Origin: Hesseltinella vesiculosa
Taxonomy: Eukaryota > Mucoromycota > Mucoromycetes > Mucorales > Cunninghamellaceae
DNA length: 64,000 nucleotides
Assembly: GCA_002104935.1 (NCBI GenBank)
Contig: MCGT01000030.1
Span: forward strand, 1 to 64,000
Direction: 5' to 3'
A program made the position numbers and the translations under genes. The notes beneath the pieces were generated by a model, which saw only the letters and a program-made list of their open reading frames with translations, was not told where the DNA came from and made no database searches. Positions 23,910-35,579 of this stretch are shown one piece after another. How positions within the stretch are numbered: the first letter of the stretch is position 1; the number at the start of each line of letters is the position of its first letter.

Positions 23910-26900
23910 ATGAGCGTCAAGCAGCTCCACCACCACCACCACCATCTTTACCTTGCCATTGTTGGGAAGGGCAGCGACAGCACGAGGTGATTTGTACTTG
24001 ACTCGATAGTGGGGGACAAACTGCAAATGACGGCAGCGGCGATCCTTGTTGGTAGTACCGTGGCAAACTCCACAGTCACCGACACAGAGACGTTCCAAAT
24101 GACAGCCCAAGCCCATTCGAATGCCACCAGTAAAACGTAGTGCCAACTTCAGGAAGGGATGACCAATGTCTGTAGCATCTTGATGAAATTGCCGGGGTGG
24201 AGCGGGAAAATCTTGTTCAGGTGCAGGGGCATCGGTCCCGTTTTCACCGGGTGAGGCCAGCAGACTTTGGAAGCCGCCATGGATCAAGTCAGGAACACCA
24301 AACAGTAGATCTTGGCTGGTAATCTGGGTGAACTCGCCTTGTGGATTGTCGTGGCCCATCCACCACACAACATTGCTCTTCCAGAGAATAGCCAGGCCAA
24401 AGCCTTGATCCCTCATGTCGTAAGGGTCACGCGTGCCTTTTAGAACAAACGCCAAGTCGCCGTTGTAGGAGATTTTGGTGCGTGTGTGGATCATCAGTCG
24501 GATCTTGTCCCAGATACCAACTTTTTCGGATGGATCAACCGGAGGGCGAGTCAGTGTATCAAACGTTCGGGTGACATCTTGGATGGCTGGTTGGTATGGC
24601 ACGCACCAACAGATGCTTGTCAGCTTCGGGGTGTTGACTTGTATATTGACCTTGGAATAAAACTTGGGTGGCGAGGCAACACGTACAGCTTGTAACGAGT
24701 AATCGATCCCAAGGCGAGTGTCGCAGAGAACGGAAATAGGCACTGCGCGAGTAGCGTCCTGATTTCCAGTTTCGTCACCAAAGATATAATCACCAGAGAG
24801 AGCCCAGGCTCCAGGCACATGCAAACAGGGGATTGGGTAGTCGCGCAATTGGACAGCCAGCTCACCACCATTCAGATCCATGTGGAAGGGTGCCAGTGTC
24901 GAGAAGTTCACATCTTGTGGCAAGTCTTCACCTATGTCATGCATAAACTGGCGGGCGTTGTCCAGGGAAAAATACAAAGACTGCAAGTCCATATCAACAG
25001 AAAGCATAGTCAAACCTAGCAGCGAGTAGTGTTTGGGCAGATCCACGACCTGCATGTCAAAGAGGCTGTTCGCCACGAATTCGAAAGTGTCCTCGTCCTG
25101 GTCAGAGAGATCGTCATTGTCTTCGCCCACCAAAGGCGAATGGCTGCAGCTGTTCAGCTGCTGCTCATGCTTGAAAAATTCGGGTGTCGCGCGATAGTAC
25201 TGGCTTTGGCGGTGAGAAAACATCATGGTCTCTTGGCGAACAGCTTCGTTGATGTTCTTGATCCAGGATCGTGAGTTGTGCTCGTACAAGCGTTCACGTG
25301 CATGATGGACTCGGTCGGGCTGCTCAGTTCTTGCTTTGGCTTCAAATGCGTCCAAGACATCGAGACGGCTTCGCTGTTCGGCCAGACCAGTGCGCCAGAT
25401 CAATCGCAGACGGGATTCAAAGGGGTCGTCTTCCAGATGCAGCGTCACCTTATCACAATGGAGGCAGATATGCGGAAGAATGGCAGGCTCGTTTTTCATG
25501 CTAGGACCAAAGAAAGTAAAAGGCTGCACGCCAATAAGGCGGGGTCGGATGGACTTGAAGTACTTGGACAAATTCACGCTGTTGTCGATAATGTCAGCTG
25601 CCACATACCCGTAAGGAATACGCAAATGGAACTTGGCGGCTTCAAATTGGTGGACAGGTGCATCGTTGCCGAGACCAGTCGGCGGCTTTTGTTTTTCTCG
25701 GCCAAGTGAGTATTGCAACTCATCCAGTTCCAGCAATTGGTCCCAGGCACCAGGCTTGTTGACAGCTCGGCCAAAGAGACCTGCATTGCGCATGCGCACA
25801 GCAAATGAATGGTCGGGAAGGCGGCCAAAACGAAGGCCATCCATGCGTAAAAAGAGTGGTACATTTGTAGGAAGGATGATGTGTACGTCTAGGCGATTCA
25901 GCTGAAACTGGGTCTTTTTGATCTGGAAGCGAGCTTGGCGGGCTGAGGTCGGGTGGTGGGCAGAAGGTGCGGCGGGCGGAGCAGGAGTTTGCAGGATGCT
26001 GCGCATTTTTTTTTTCAGGTCCATCCAACGTTCAAAGCATAGAAGGAGCGCGTAATGGTGAGGGATGGTTGCATGCACACCGATTTGCTTGATGACGACA
26101 GAGTTTGTCAAATAGCAGATGCCATCACCTCCAATATCTAGAGCAAGTGAGGCATTGGCATGAGGCATCCACAAAATCAATTGCGAGTCACCGGTGCCAG
26201 AATCGCTGTCAAAGCGTCGGACAATTTTGAACTTGTCCATTGAACTTTGAATCCATGGGCCAGGGTTTCCATTATTGAAACTAGCTGGAGTGGCCCTGGC
26301 ATCTGGTTTATGTGTATGGTGAGGTCCATGGTAGCACACAGCAAGTCGGTCAACGCAAGCAGTCATTTCCAAGTGGATATCCTTGTCAGGCGCATTATCG
26401 ATATAGCCATCTGGCACAGGACGCTGACCACGGATGCCTTTGTCCATTCCGTCCAGCGACACCTCTGCACGAGTCAGAGCAATATTGATGCGGCACCAAT
26501 TGAGCCAATGGTCAAAAAGAGTAGTCAAGGAAAGCTGCTTTGCCTTGGGTGGCGTTGCCGATGTTTTCTTCATTCCTTTGAGACAGTTAAGCAGGGTGAG
26601 CTAAACTAAAGTCATTTCCTTTTCGTTACCTTTGAGACATTGAATCAGTGTGAGCCAAGCTAAGACCATTTCCTTTTCGTTCCCATCAAGATCCACGTCA
26701 CCAAGGGCGCCGGCACACAAAGACAGGTAGTGCAACTTGATGTCAATTTCGTGATGGGGATTTTGAATGAATTGCAGTGCAACGAGCAGATGGTCGTTGG
26801 GCAAGGAACAGGTTGAGAAACACGTGCTACCAAGTACGTCCAGGGAATGGATAGATAGCAGACCCGGGTATTTGTTGACGGAGGTGGTAAGCTCTAAGGA

Positions 26901-28794
26901 TTCCATGGAGAGGCGAGTGGACAGGGCATATATCCAATGGGCATCGTCATCTGCTCTTTCATCTGGAGTAGCTCGTCGTTGAAACCTCCAAGTGTTCCGG
27001 AAAAATCGAGTCCATTGCAGGTGTTTGCGCTTGCGGAGTCCAGGTGCGTGTGACTCGGCTGCGTCCTTTGGAGAAGACGATGCCAAATCATGGGCTTGCA
27101 GAGTGTATTCGCCCAAGAAATGAAAAGTAATGGAGGACCATTTGACAAGGCAAGCGGTGGTGGCTGGAGACAGGGTAATACAGACGCTGGGAGAAACCAG
27201 CTTGATGTGGGCCTCCAACCTGGGAAGCTGTTTTTGCAGCACAGTCGGCAATGGCGTGGGCTGCGTTTGATCATCCGCTGAGTGAGACTGGTCCCGTTGA
27301 TTTGGCGCGGATGATAAGGAGAGCAAGTGTTGAAGTCGATGCGTGTCGAAATCAATAGCGGGTTGGTGGATAGCGATGTCAACGAGGATCGAGTGGTCAT
27401 TTGGCGCGTCGTCTTGAGGAGAGTAGTTCTTTGGCTGCAAAAAAGCCGGCGCAACCATTGAGCCCTGGGCTTCCATGTGTGAGAGGGATATCAACTGGGA
27501 TTCGGTGCCTTGATCTCTCTCCATGATAAACACCTTTGGTTGGTCCACGCTGAATTTAGCATCACACAATGGATGTTTATGGTCATCCTAAGAGAGGAAA
27601 ATTTTAGCTTCTAATTCTAATCACTGGTTCTTTTTTTTTTTTTTTTCTAGTCCCAATCTTTGCTTCTCAACTTACGGCATAGTCCATGGTAACAATAACA
27701 TGCATCAGATCTGTGGCGACACCCAGCGTGACTTGACCCACATCTTGATATATGCGGATGCGCGAAGTGTTGAGTCCCAGTGACCGGATAAGTTGAAGAG
27801 TCTGCAGTGACTTGGATGGCCTCTTTTTCTTTGAAGATGGAGAAGGCTCGTCAGAGGCGGCTTGGGGATGATCGTCGGTGAGTCGCTGCTTGTTGCGAGA
27901 TAACTGTGATGGCATGGATGCAAGCAGTTTGGCGATCTTATCCATGTGAACGTCAATGTCGTCCAGTTGCACGGATACGTCCACATCCTTGAGGGTGACA
28001 CACCCTGCCGAGAAATGGCACGAAATAGCGACGCGGCCGCCTTGGGGGAAATGCAGGGCTTGCTGGCCAACAGATATGGATCCCACCGTCACGATGATTT
28101 CGAAGAATTTTTCCATAAACAGGTGCTGCGCACTTTTCAGGGAATGACGTTCGTGACTGGCATTCAGTGAGGTCTGGAAGGTGGAGGCATCGTGGTGCTG
28201 TTGGTCGTGGTCCTGGCGTCCAGCAGCAAAGAGGACGGATGATAGATGGAGTGATTGGACTGAGAGCAGCTGTCGGTCCTCCAGGCCAAGCTTCAATCCA
28301 TCCACTTGGATAGCAACATAGTTTGCGAGGCCAGCCATCAAGAATTGAGCAGGGAGTGCAGACGTCAGCTTTACAATGTGCTTGACGACAGACAAGGAGT
28401 ACCACCACGGCAGGGTTGGAATGGCACCGCCGATGCGAGAAATCCGGCGGCCCAATGGCGTTGACCGTTCTGGGCGTGGCGTCATTGGATGTAACCAGTC
28501 GCTATTTGGAATGTCGACACGGATGGCTTCCAGATGAATGGTGATCCATGCTGTCGAGAGCGAAGACGTGGGTCGCATCACCCTAAGCTTGATTTTTCCG
28601 ATGGTGAAGAGGAAGTTGTCTTTTGTTGGATCTGATCGTGACCGTTGGCGATATTGAATGTCGGCTATTGAGAAGAAGCCAATCCTGCCAAAACGTAGCT
28701 GGAAACACAAGGCAATTGTCCATTCCAAAAGATACTTTGCAAGTATAACAAGCAGGACAATGAGTACATATTTATACACGCCCGACGACATTGT
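19380..28794 (-). CDS. FMP27: Fmp27/Hobbit bridge-like lipid transfer protein (BLTP2)
   Basis: Very long rod-shaped lipid-transfer protein that acts at ER-plasma membrane contact sites. Ten exons (27676-28794, 26630-27587, 23952-26575, 22957-23839, 22745-22884, 22221-22646, 20186-22144, 19997-20111, 19664-19928, 19380-19608) give 2905 aa in one frame. An N-terminal membrane anchor (YVLIVLLVILAKYLLEW) starts at about residue 7. Family landmarks are the GFWDK-type motif as IWDKIRL near residue 1380 with KGTRDPYD after it, a YDAFAGFRS segment and an SW-type region (RSWSVNEAELQL), and near the end LEYRNKTWSWFELL. The tail is Ser/Pro-rich and low complexity. An in-frame upstream ATG at 28839 would add 15 residues; I chose 28794 because it places the membrane segment at the N-terminus. 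Intron 3 contains a 58-base homopolymer. Confidence 0.93.
23851..23908. repeat. 58-base poly-A run inside an FMP27 intron
   Basis: An uninterrupted A-run on the plus strand is a T-run in the transcribed minus strand. It sits between the donor at 23951 and the acceptor at 23840 and could act as an extreme polypyrimidine tract. Its exact length is likely to vary in sequencing. Confidence 0.95.
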
Positions 28795-29003
28795 ATACCC
28801 TCCGATAAACAGGCACAAATGGGATAAGCAAAAATACAATGGGGGTTGTTGTTAAGACCCAAGGAGATGTGTCAGGGTGATGAAAATAAAAGGGGAGATT
28901 ACAAGCAATGAAAGAAAAAAAGAAAAAGTAAAAAAATAAGGTACAGTTTTTTATTTTATTTTCAGGCATCGGGCAGCGCTTGCGCTGATGAGGGCCAAGC
29001 TCG

Positions 29004-31148
29004 TCAGTAAGGCACAATGACCAACGCTGGTTCGGCCGACGGAGGAAATTCCACAGAGTAGTTGGAAAGCATATGGTTGGCCCAAACAAGTCCCTCGAGA
29101 GTAAATAAATTGCGATCAAGTGTTTCCAAGTGTTCAAATGCTTGAGGGAACAGGCTGTCGTAAATATCCTGAAGACCCATTACTGTTTCCTGGCAATGTT
29201 CTTGGGCACTATAAATGGAAGTGCTGAGTTAGTTTCCGGGACTTCTCAGTTATAATTTACCCCTGCTCACGTGCAACTCTAAAATAAGAAAGCCTACCTG
29301 TCAAAGGCGTTCCAAGCGGCTTGTAGTGAAGGATACCAAGGGCTATCGTCCTTGAGACTGAGTTGGCGGATGAGGCATAGCATCAGTACAACATCAAGCT
29401 CTTCTTCCACAGATTCAAAGAAGGTCTCGATGAAAGCCTTGAAGGGAAGGTCTCTTTGCAGCAAGCGGTCGACGTTGATAGTTGCGGTTTCAAGAGGTAC
29501 AAAAGTTGTGGCTGTGTTGAAGATTGGAGGTGGCTGCCCAGGGTGAGCGATGCGTAAAAATGGCGGGGATGGCATTGTGCGGCTGTCGAGCAGTGATTTG
29601 ATGGACGAGAGGACTTGCTGTTTTCGTTGATTAACCATATCCAATGCATTTTGGTACAACAATTGTTGACCTGCAACAACACGAAAAAAAAAAAAAAATG
29701 GAAAAGTTAGTCTAGCCTATTTATCACTGTGGTCCCTGACTGCCTACTATCTCGGTAAATAAGAGCATAATGTTGGCAAGATGACAGGTTTTCTCGAGGT
29801 AGGACGCTTCGCTTTAGTTCAAAAATACGTGATTGAAGTAGCGAGGTGCACACTGTGGTCATTGCGAATTCATTTCGATGGCTGATCCAATCCAGCTGAC
29901 CGGGGTCATTGCAAGTCGCGTAATATTCCAGCTCAAAAGTGTTCATGATCAGCACGCGCATGGTCTTCCAAAACGCCTCGGGGATATGGTTGTGATGGAT
30001 ATAATGGACAAGAGGGTCGAGGTTGCCAGAAGTGACGTTGCAGTTTTTCAAAATCTGAAGTTTCAGAGGGCCATTGGGGTCGGTGGAGATGTTGGGCTTG
30101 ATGGTGATGTAATCGTATTCGTTGTCTGCTAAGCAAAATCCGTAGCCCAGGAGCACTGTAAAAGAGATAGGGTGAGTTGCTTTCCTTCTTGCTATGCACC
30201 CAATCAGCTTCGCTACATACGTTCTTCGTTTGACTGGAAAAAGAAGATAATCAAGGTCAGGCGGGTGTCATACTTACGCAGGGTAGTGGAGAGGACAAGC
30301 TTACCTTGGCTCCGTAGTTGTTGAAGACTTCGTTCCCTGCAGGAATGGTGTCGCCAGAAATAAAGGATATACGACCACTTTCAGCAGTGCCTTGACGGGA
30401 CCAGGTGATTTTAGTTGCAGGCTTATGATTGAAGGTGTCCAAGAGCGGTAGTAAGACTTCCGACGAATCGCCTGTATATTCAGGGTCGATCAGTGTGTAA
30501 GGGAACGATCTGGACGAGAAAACACAATAGCTCCACAAGTAGACATCCCTGGAGGCAGAACAATTGAGAGTAAAGTAAGCACGCATGGCTAGTAAAGTGA
30601 AAGCTTACCATGACACATGCTCGGCTGGGTCTATGATTTGTAAAATGCAATCAAAATCCCTTCGGATACCGACAAGGCGTTCGCGGACAGCTGTGCCAAG
30701 GTTTGTGTGAGATAAATAGACCAGGTCGTCTTGGCTGAAAAAGTAAGGTGTCATGATCGTTGTTGGGAGCATATCTAGGTAAGGTCGATGGATGGATTCA
30801 CTGTTGTTATTTTCGCGAGCAAGGTACCACGAGAGGACTGGTCGGCTTGAAAGAGCATTAAGCTGAGGAAAGGCTCTTCTTGCCACCGTTTCTGTAATTA
30901 CTAGATCAAAGGGGATAGAAGCAAATGTCTCGTTGGGTTCAATCGTTTCACTTGCAAATCCGCTGCGTCCAGAAGCACCTTTTAAGCAATTGAGATTAAG
31001 GTTAAAAACATAGATCACATTTGCTTTTCTTTTCTAAGAAAAAGATTTATAGTCTTTGCCTACCTTGTGAAAGAGAGATTTTGCTGATTTTACCACCGTG
31101 GTGTTCGATCCATGATAAAAATCTATCTAAAGCGGGATCGTTGCTCAT
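29004..31148 (-). CDS. SET-domain lysine methyltransferase (Rubisco-LSMT/Rkm type)
   Basis: Transfers methyl from S-adenosylmethionine to a protein lysine; relatives act on ribosomal proteins or elongation factors. Seven exons (31064-31148, 30609-30978, 30305-30548, 30221-30233, 29748-30155, 29298-29670, 29004-29208) encode 565 aa. The split SET domain starts at GRSGFASETIEPNE; the NHxP motif is FNHKP (N192-H193) and the catalytic tail is FNNYGAKSNEELLLGYGF (from ~227), in which SNEE comes from a 13-nt micro-exon. The C-terminal half is the helical substrate-binding domain of this family. The exact Rkm subtype and substrate cannot be assigned from sequence alone. It sits 115 bp from the RTG2 stop on the same strand. 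Confidence 0.9.
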
Positions 31149-31263
31149 TTTTGAATTTTTAAAAAAAAAAAAAAAACCTGAAGAACCAGGAAAAAAAAAA
31201 CACTTCTTTTTGATCGGGGCCGATCATTGTGTGACAAGGCTTCGTGAGCCATTATGTTTAATT

Positions 31264-33170
31264 TCAATCATCGTTAAAGGTTGGAACAAGGTTGACGTTG
31301 CATATATTTGTACGCTTGATGGACACAGCATCATTTTTGGTTTTGTTGATTTTTTGGTTGAGGTTCTCCAATAGAGAAACGATGACTGGGCTGTTCAAAA
31401 GTGGATGCGAGGCAAGCGGTGGTATTTTGATGGACAGGTTGACGGGCGGGAACATGTCGATCTCCTGCAATTCCTGGCTACTGGAATTACCAGTGTCATC
31501 ATCGTCAGCAGCCCAGTCGGTCAAGTCATCGCCAGATTCCATTGATAAGCTGCTGACACTTCCACTGCTGTACATGCTGGAGTCATCGACGTCGAGATTT
31601 GCACGGTTGGTTGAGAACTTCATACCGGTCTCAATCAGTCCCACACCTGGGTTAGCAGGAGACACAATGTAGATCAGTTCCAAAAGATGGCCAATGTACT
31701 TGGCTAGAGCCAATGCTTTTTTTCCAGCCACGTGCTGTAGCGAGTACAGCGAAGGGTCGTGCACCGCGCCACCTTGAGCATAGGCCAGGATCAGTGACAG
31801 CATGGCCCGTTGCTTGTGTGTCAAGCCAGGAGCATTAGCCAAAGGACCACTGGCGAGCGTCAGGTGAAGGGCAAAGACAGCTCGGGATTCCTTAGGGTAG
31901 GCAGAGGTGATAGGAGCAAGTGATACAGCAGCGGGTAAGATACGGTGCAGCTGCAAAGGATGGTCATGGCGGAGGTAGACGGCTGGCAAGGCGCTGATCA
32001 TCAGTTTGTGAATCACCTCATGGTTAGGCGTCGTGGGTCGGTGTAGTCGCTCACGGAGGGCCATCGCAGCACAGAGGAGAGGGTCCTTGGCGCGTTCTTC
32101 AGGTGGCAGCATTTGATAGCAGAGGCCTTGACGAACACCCCCCTCACTAAAGTGGACACGGTGGATGGGCAGGGCCTCCAACATGGCAATGACCAGCAGG
32201 CATACAGCAGGCATCATCTTAGCACGTCGTTTGGTAATTCGGAAGCCTTTGATGTCGTCAGGGTCACCGTTCCTGTACTGGAGCACCAGCTTGGAGAGAG
32301 CCTTGTTGGACAGAGAGTAGCCATTGATCATGGGCAGAGGGTATTGCGTCTTGGTTTTGGATTTTCGCTTCGCCATGGACAGATAGCCTAGCGCACGGAA
32401 GCTACCACCACTCATATAGAGATCAAAGCCACGGTTACCAAATTTCAACGAGTCAGGCGGGGCAACCTGGACGATGGCATCCTTGAACGCTTGCACCAAT
32501 TCACCGTAGAGTGCTTGGAGATCAGCATCACTCTTGCATTCATCCAATCGACGTTTCATGACCACTGATCCAAATGGTAAAGACACGGGGGTTTCTGACA
32601 CTTCAACCGGGTGGTCATCGTCTGTCAGTGTCATCACATAGCTCAGCTCCACAGAGCCTCCACCGCAATCTGTCGTCAAGCCATGGACTTCATAGCACGT
32701 TCCTAAGCAGTAGAGAATGAGACACAGGTTAAGTATCAACACAGAGCTTGCTTTTCTATTATTTTGTTGTTTTTCTACGAACCAACAATTCCCGAGGCGG
32801 ATATAAGTGCCTCTTCTTGTTTAGAGAGGAGACGTACGGTCCAGCCAGTTGCGTCAAATATCCGATCGATAAAGGCTGTTGCATTGGCTGCTACACGTGT
32901 AGCTTCGGTCGCCAATACATGAATGTTTTCAGGTGGAACAGAGGCCTGTTCACACAATGCCTTGAATCGCAAAAACGCATGGACCACTTGCTCGATTATG
33001 ATGTCTGGGATCACCTTGGAGTCGCCTTGTTCTTCCAGAAGGGATATAGACACCCGCTCTTCAAATGTCACCGGGAGATGTCGCTGCAAATTGGTCACAA
33101 TACCAAATCGGATCCCATTGGACCCCATATCTATTATGGCCAATGGCCCGTCTGTATGATTAACGTTCAT
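31264..33170 (-). CDS. RTG2: Rtg2-like Ppx/GppA-type ASKHA protein
   Basis: Cytosolic sensor of mitochondrial dysfunction in yeast retrograde signalling; in other fungi a Ppx/GppA-fold phosphatase-like protein. Two exons (32783-33170, 31264-32702) give 608 aa. The first phosphate loop is IIDMGSNGIRFGI (residues 12-24), the second TTDCGGGSVELSY (near 139-151), and ATEATRVAANA lies between. The C-terminal part (KRRAKMMPAV and GGVRQGLCY) matches the Ppx/GppA C-domain. The tail is acidic and Ser-rich. Whether it is signalling or enzymatic is not decidable here. Confidence 0.9.
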
Positions 33171-33387
33171 TCAATACAAAATCAATTAAGAATAAGAAAA
33201 AAAAAAGCTTCGAAATTGTTCAAGAAAAGGGGGTGTGATTGATTTCCATGACGAAACAAAACTCAGCTGCCAACCAGGATGTTTTCGGGTCATCCGTTTT
33301 TGGAAATAGTGAGCTTTTTTTTTTTTCAAAAGTGTTGCTTGTGACATTTTTTTTTTTTTTCGCTTCTTCATTGCGTCTTTCCCTTCT
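33171..33387. promoter_or_regulatory. Divergent promoter between RTG2 and DLT1
   Basis: Only 217 bp separate the two start codons, so both core promoters must lie here. It is rich in T-runs on the plus strand (near 33315-33360). No specific factor site is claimed. Confidence 0.55.
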
Positions 33388-34628
33388 ATGATAGCACCAC
33401 AGGTGACTCGCCATTTATACACAGCATCTCTTTTCTTCCTTATCTTCCTTACAGCGGCCTGTGTTGGGCTATCAGCAGTCGATGTCATTATTCAATCTTT
33501 AACGGACAGGACGCCAGCTGGCAACTTGGACATCAGAAGTTTGGCCGTCGTTGGCACAAGCTATGTAGTGCTGGTATCTATCGAATAATGTCAGCACCTA
33601 ATATATTCCGCTTACCAATCACTTTATTTTTGTTATTCTCCAATAGGCCATTGCATCCTTCTTGATCGCATCCGGCCGCTTGATTCAGGTCCGTAGGATG
33701 CTTCGAAATATACCCAACAAGCTGGCCCCAAGCGGCTACGTTCCTAAGGTAATAAAGTAACCTTCATCCCTAAGGTGTTCTTATTCCTTTTTTCAATGTA
33801 CTTGTAGAAAGTGACAAGTCGTATTCAGGAAAAATTCAATATGGCCAGCTTTGTACGAAAGCAAGCCGCGCCTCTGCAACAGGACATTTTGGACATGGGC
33901 TGGGCCAAACCTGGGTCCACAGGCTTTGAAGGTGTGAATTTCAAACAAGCCATTTCAAGAACCCCAATCATCATTGGTAAGCTCTCTTTCTTTGGCCATT
34001 GGCAAACGCTAAACATTCACCCCCCCTTTTTGTTTGACATCTATTAGAAAACGCAGCGACAGCAATTAGTGAAGCTTATGCAAGACCAGCCTTTTTACCT
34101 GTGCGAAATTATCTAGAAGTCTTGATGCAGCAAGGTGTGATCAACGCGTCGTTAGGACAGGTTTACTTGAAAGGCTACGAAAGAACACGTTTTAGTCAAC
34201 ACGCACCGACAAAAGATGAATACTTGGATGTCATGAAACACCTCGCCGCCATTCTTCGCCAAATGGGGTATTATCAAAGTCAACAGCACCAAGCTGAGCC
34301 TGCAGTCGACAATGACGCAGTTTCCATTACCAGCTATGACAGTGGCCGATCACAGGCGTCCATATCTCGTCCCCGCCATTACCCCGCGTCTTTGGATCGC
34401 CTGCATTCTTACTCGCCTGACGACGATGATGTAGCCTCGCTCGCCCAATCAGTGGCAACTTGGTCGTCCCGGTCCACTCATCGCCGACGCCGCGCGTCAC
34501 CCAACCTCGAAGACGACCCACTTCCTACCAACCAATTCCCGGACAATGGGCCCAACACCGATTATGATGACACCATGCACCAAGTGATCTATGGCAGACT
34601 AATGCAGCCTTGGTCCTCTTCTTTGTGA
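33388..34628 (+). CDS. DLT1: Dlt1-like membrane protein (defect at low temperature)
   Basis: Fungal membrane protein of unknown mechanism, named for a yeast cold-growth phenotype. Exons 33388-33573, 33647-33748, 33808-33976 and 34048-34628 give 345 aa. Two membrane segments lie at residues ~11-32 (ASLFFLIFLTAACVGLSAVD) and ~52-70, followed by RLIQVRRMLRNIPNKL, a conserved arrangement in the family. The C-terminus is hydrophilic, Ser/Asp-rich and poorly conserved. An AATAAA-like signal (ccaataaac) occurs near 34720. Confidence 0.85.
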
Positions 34629-34744
34629 TTTTATTTAATGTTATATTACTATGTCCTACTTGTTCTAGATAGCCAAGAATCATTTTCCCCTTTTATTTTT
34701 ATACCCCAAACCATGGCCAATAAACAGATACGGCTGGCAAGCAA

Positions 34745-35115
34745 TCTTGCACAGTGACCGATCGTTCGTCGGCTAAAAAAGAAAAAATCGGTCATTTTAG
34801 CCATGAGATCCCCTGCCAATCTGATCAAAAATCACTGTGCATGATTTCTCTTAATCAAACCGCACCAATTTTTTTCACAGGAGTGCAAAATGATGAGAAG
34901 TGACGATGATACAAATAACAGCTCTCTCGGACACCGGAAGGAAGCTTGAAGGCCGGCAAACGTGGTAAATATTCATACTCGAAAATCTGGGTATGGACTG
35001 CATGACCCTCATCGTCAAAGCCGCAATACAGCAGCTCCTGGCTAACGTCAGGCACAATCAAGTTTTTACGGCCATGCCGTTCCATCTTGACGTGATTTTT
35101 TCTGTATCTTTATAG
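34745..35115. mobile_element. Small inverted-repeat element (MITE-like)
   Basis: The left end (gctaaaaaagaaaaaatcggtcatttt, reading inward) and the right end (tgattttttctgtatc, reading inward on the minus strand) both match parts of the ~190-bp inverted repeats at 5.0 and 6.7 kb, so this is a short relative. Between them a minus-strand 76-codon frame (34855-35085) begins MERHGRKNLIVPDVSQELL; I do not recognise it. It may be captured host sequence or a chance frame. Confidence 0.5.
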
Positions 35116-35344
35116 CAAGAGTGCAGTCATTTTCTTTGTAAAAAAAGAAAAAAAAATAACCCAGTAAATAAAGAAGCTGGGCCCCCTCCTTTGGTCTTAG
35201 TCCAACCTATCGAAAATCGATCCACCTCAAGTTCTACAAGCGAGTAAATACTGTGAGGGTATTTTCTCCGCGCTGAGCCCAGTCTCAGTCTGGAGACTCA
35301 GAAATTTGGCTGGCGTGAGTCCGACACTGAAATACCTGTGCCCG

Positions 35345-35500
35345 AGAAAATTTTGGAAATTTCACTCAATTTTCGAACGTTTTTTAAGCATCAACAAGTT
35401 TATTTTTTACCTTGTACCGACTCTAAATTTATTCAAAGATATGCCACTGTTTGATCGTTGTTGCTCTAGCAATTGCGCGGCTTCGAGAAAATTTTGGAAA
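35345..35500 (-). repeat. Decayed duplicate of the recombinase 3' end
   Basis: The segment resembles 35500-35660, the last ~30 codons and stop region of the Crypton-type gene: both have gaaaattttggaaattt, aagcatcaa, aaagatacgcca-like and attg(a/c)gcggcttc blocks in the same order. It is interrupted and not coding. It could be the remnant of an older copy or a partial tandem duplication. Confidence 0.65.
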
Positions 35501-35579
35501 TTTCCTTTTTTTTCGTATTTAACACACTCAATTTTGGACACTTCCTAACATTTTTTAAGCATCAAAGGTTGCGAGTTTA

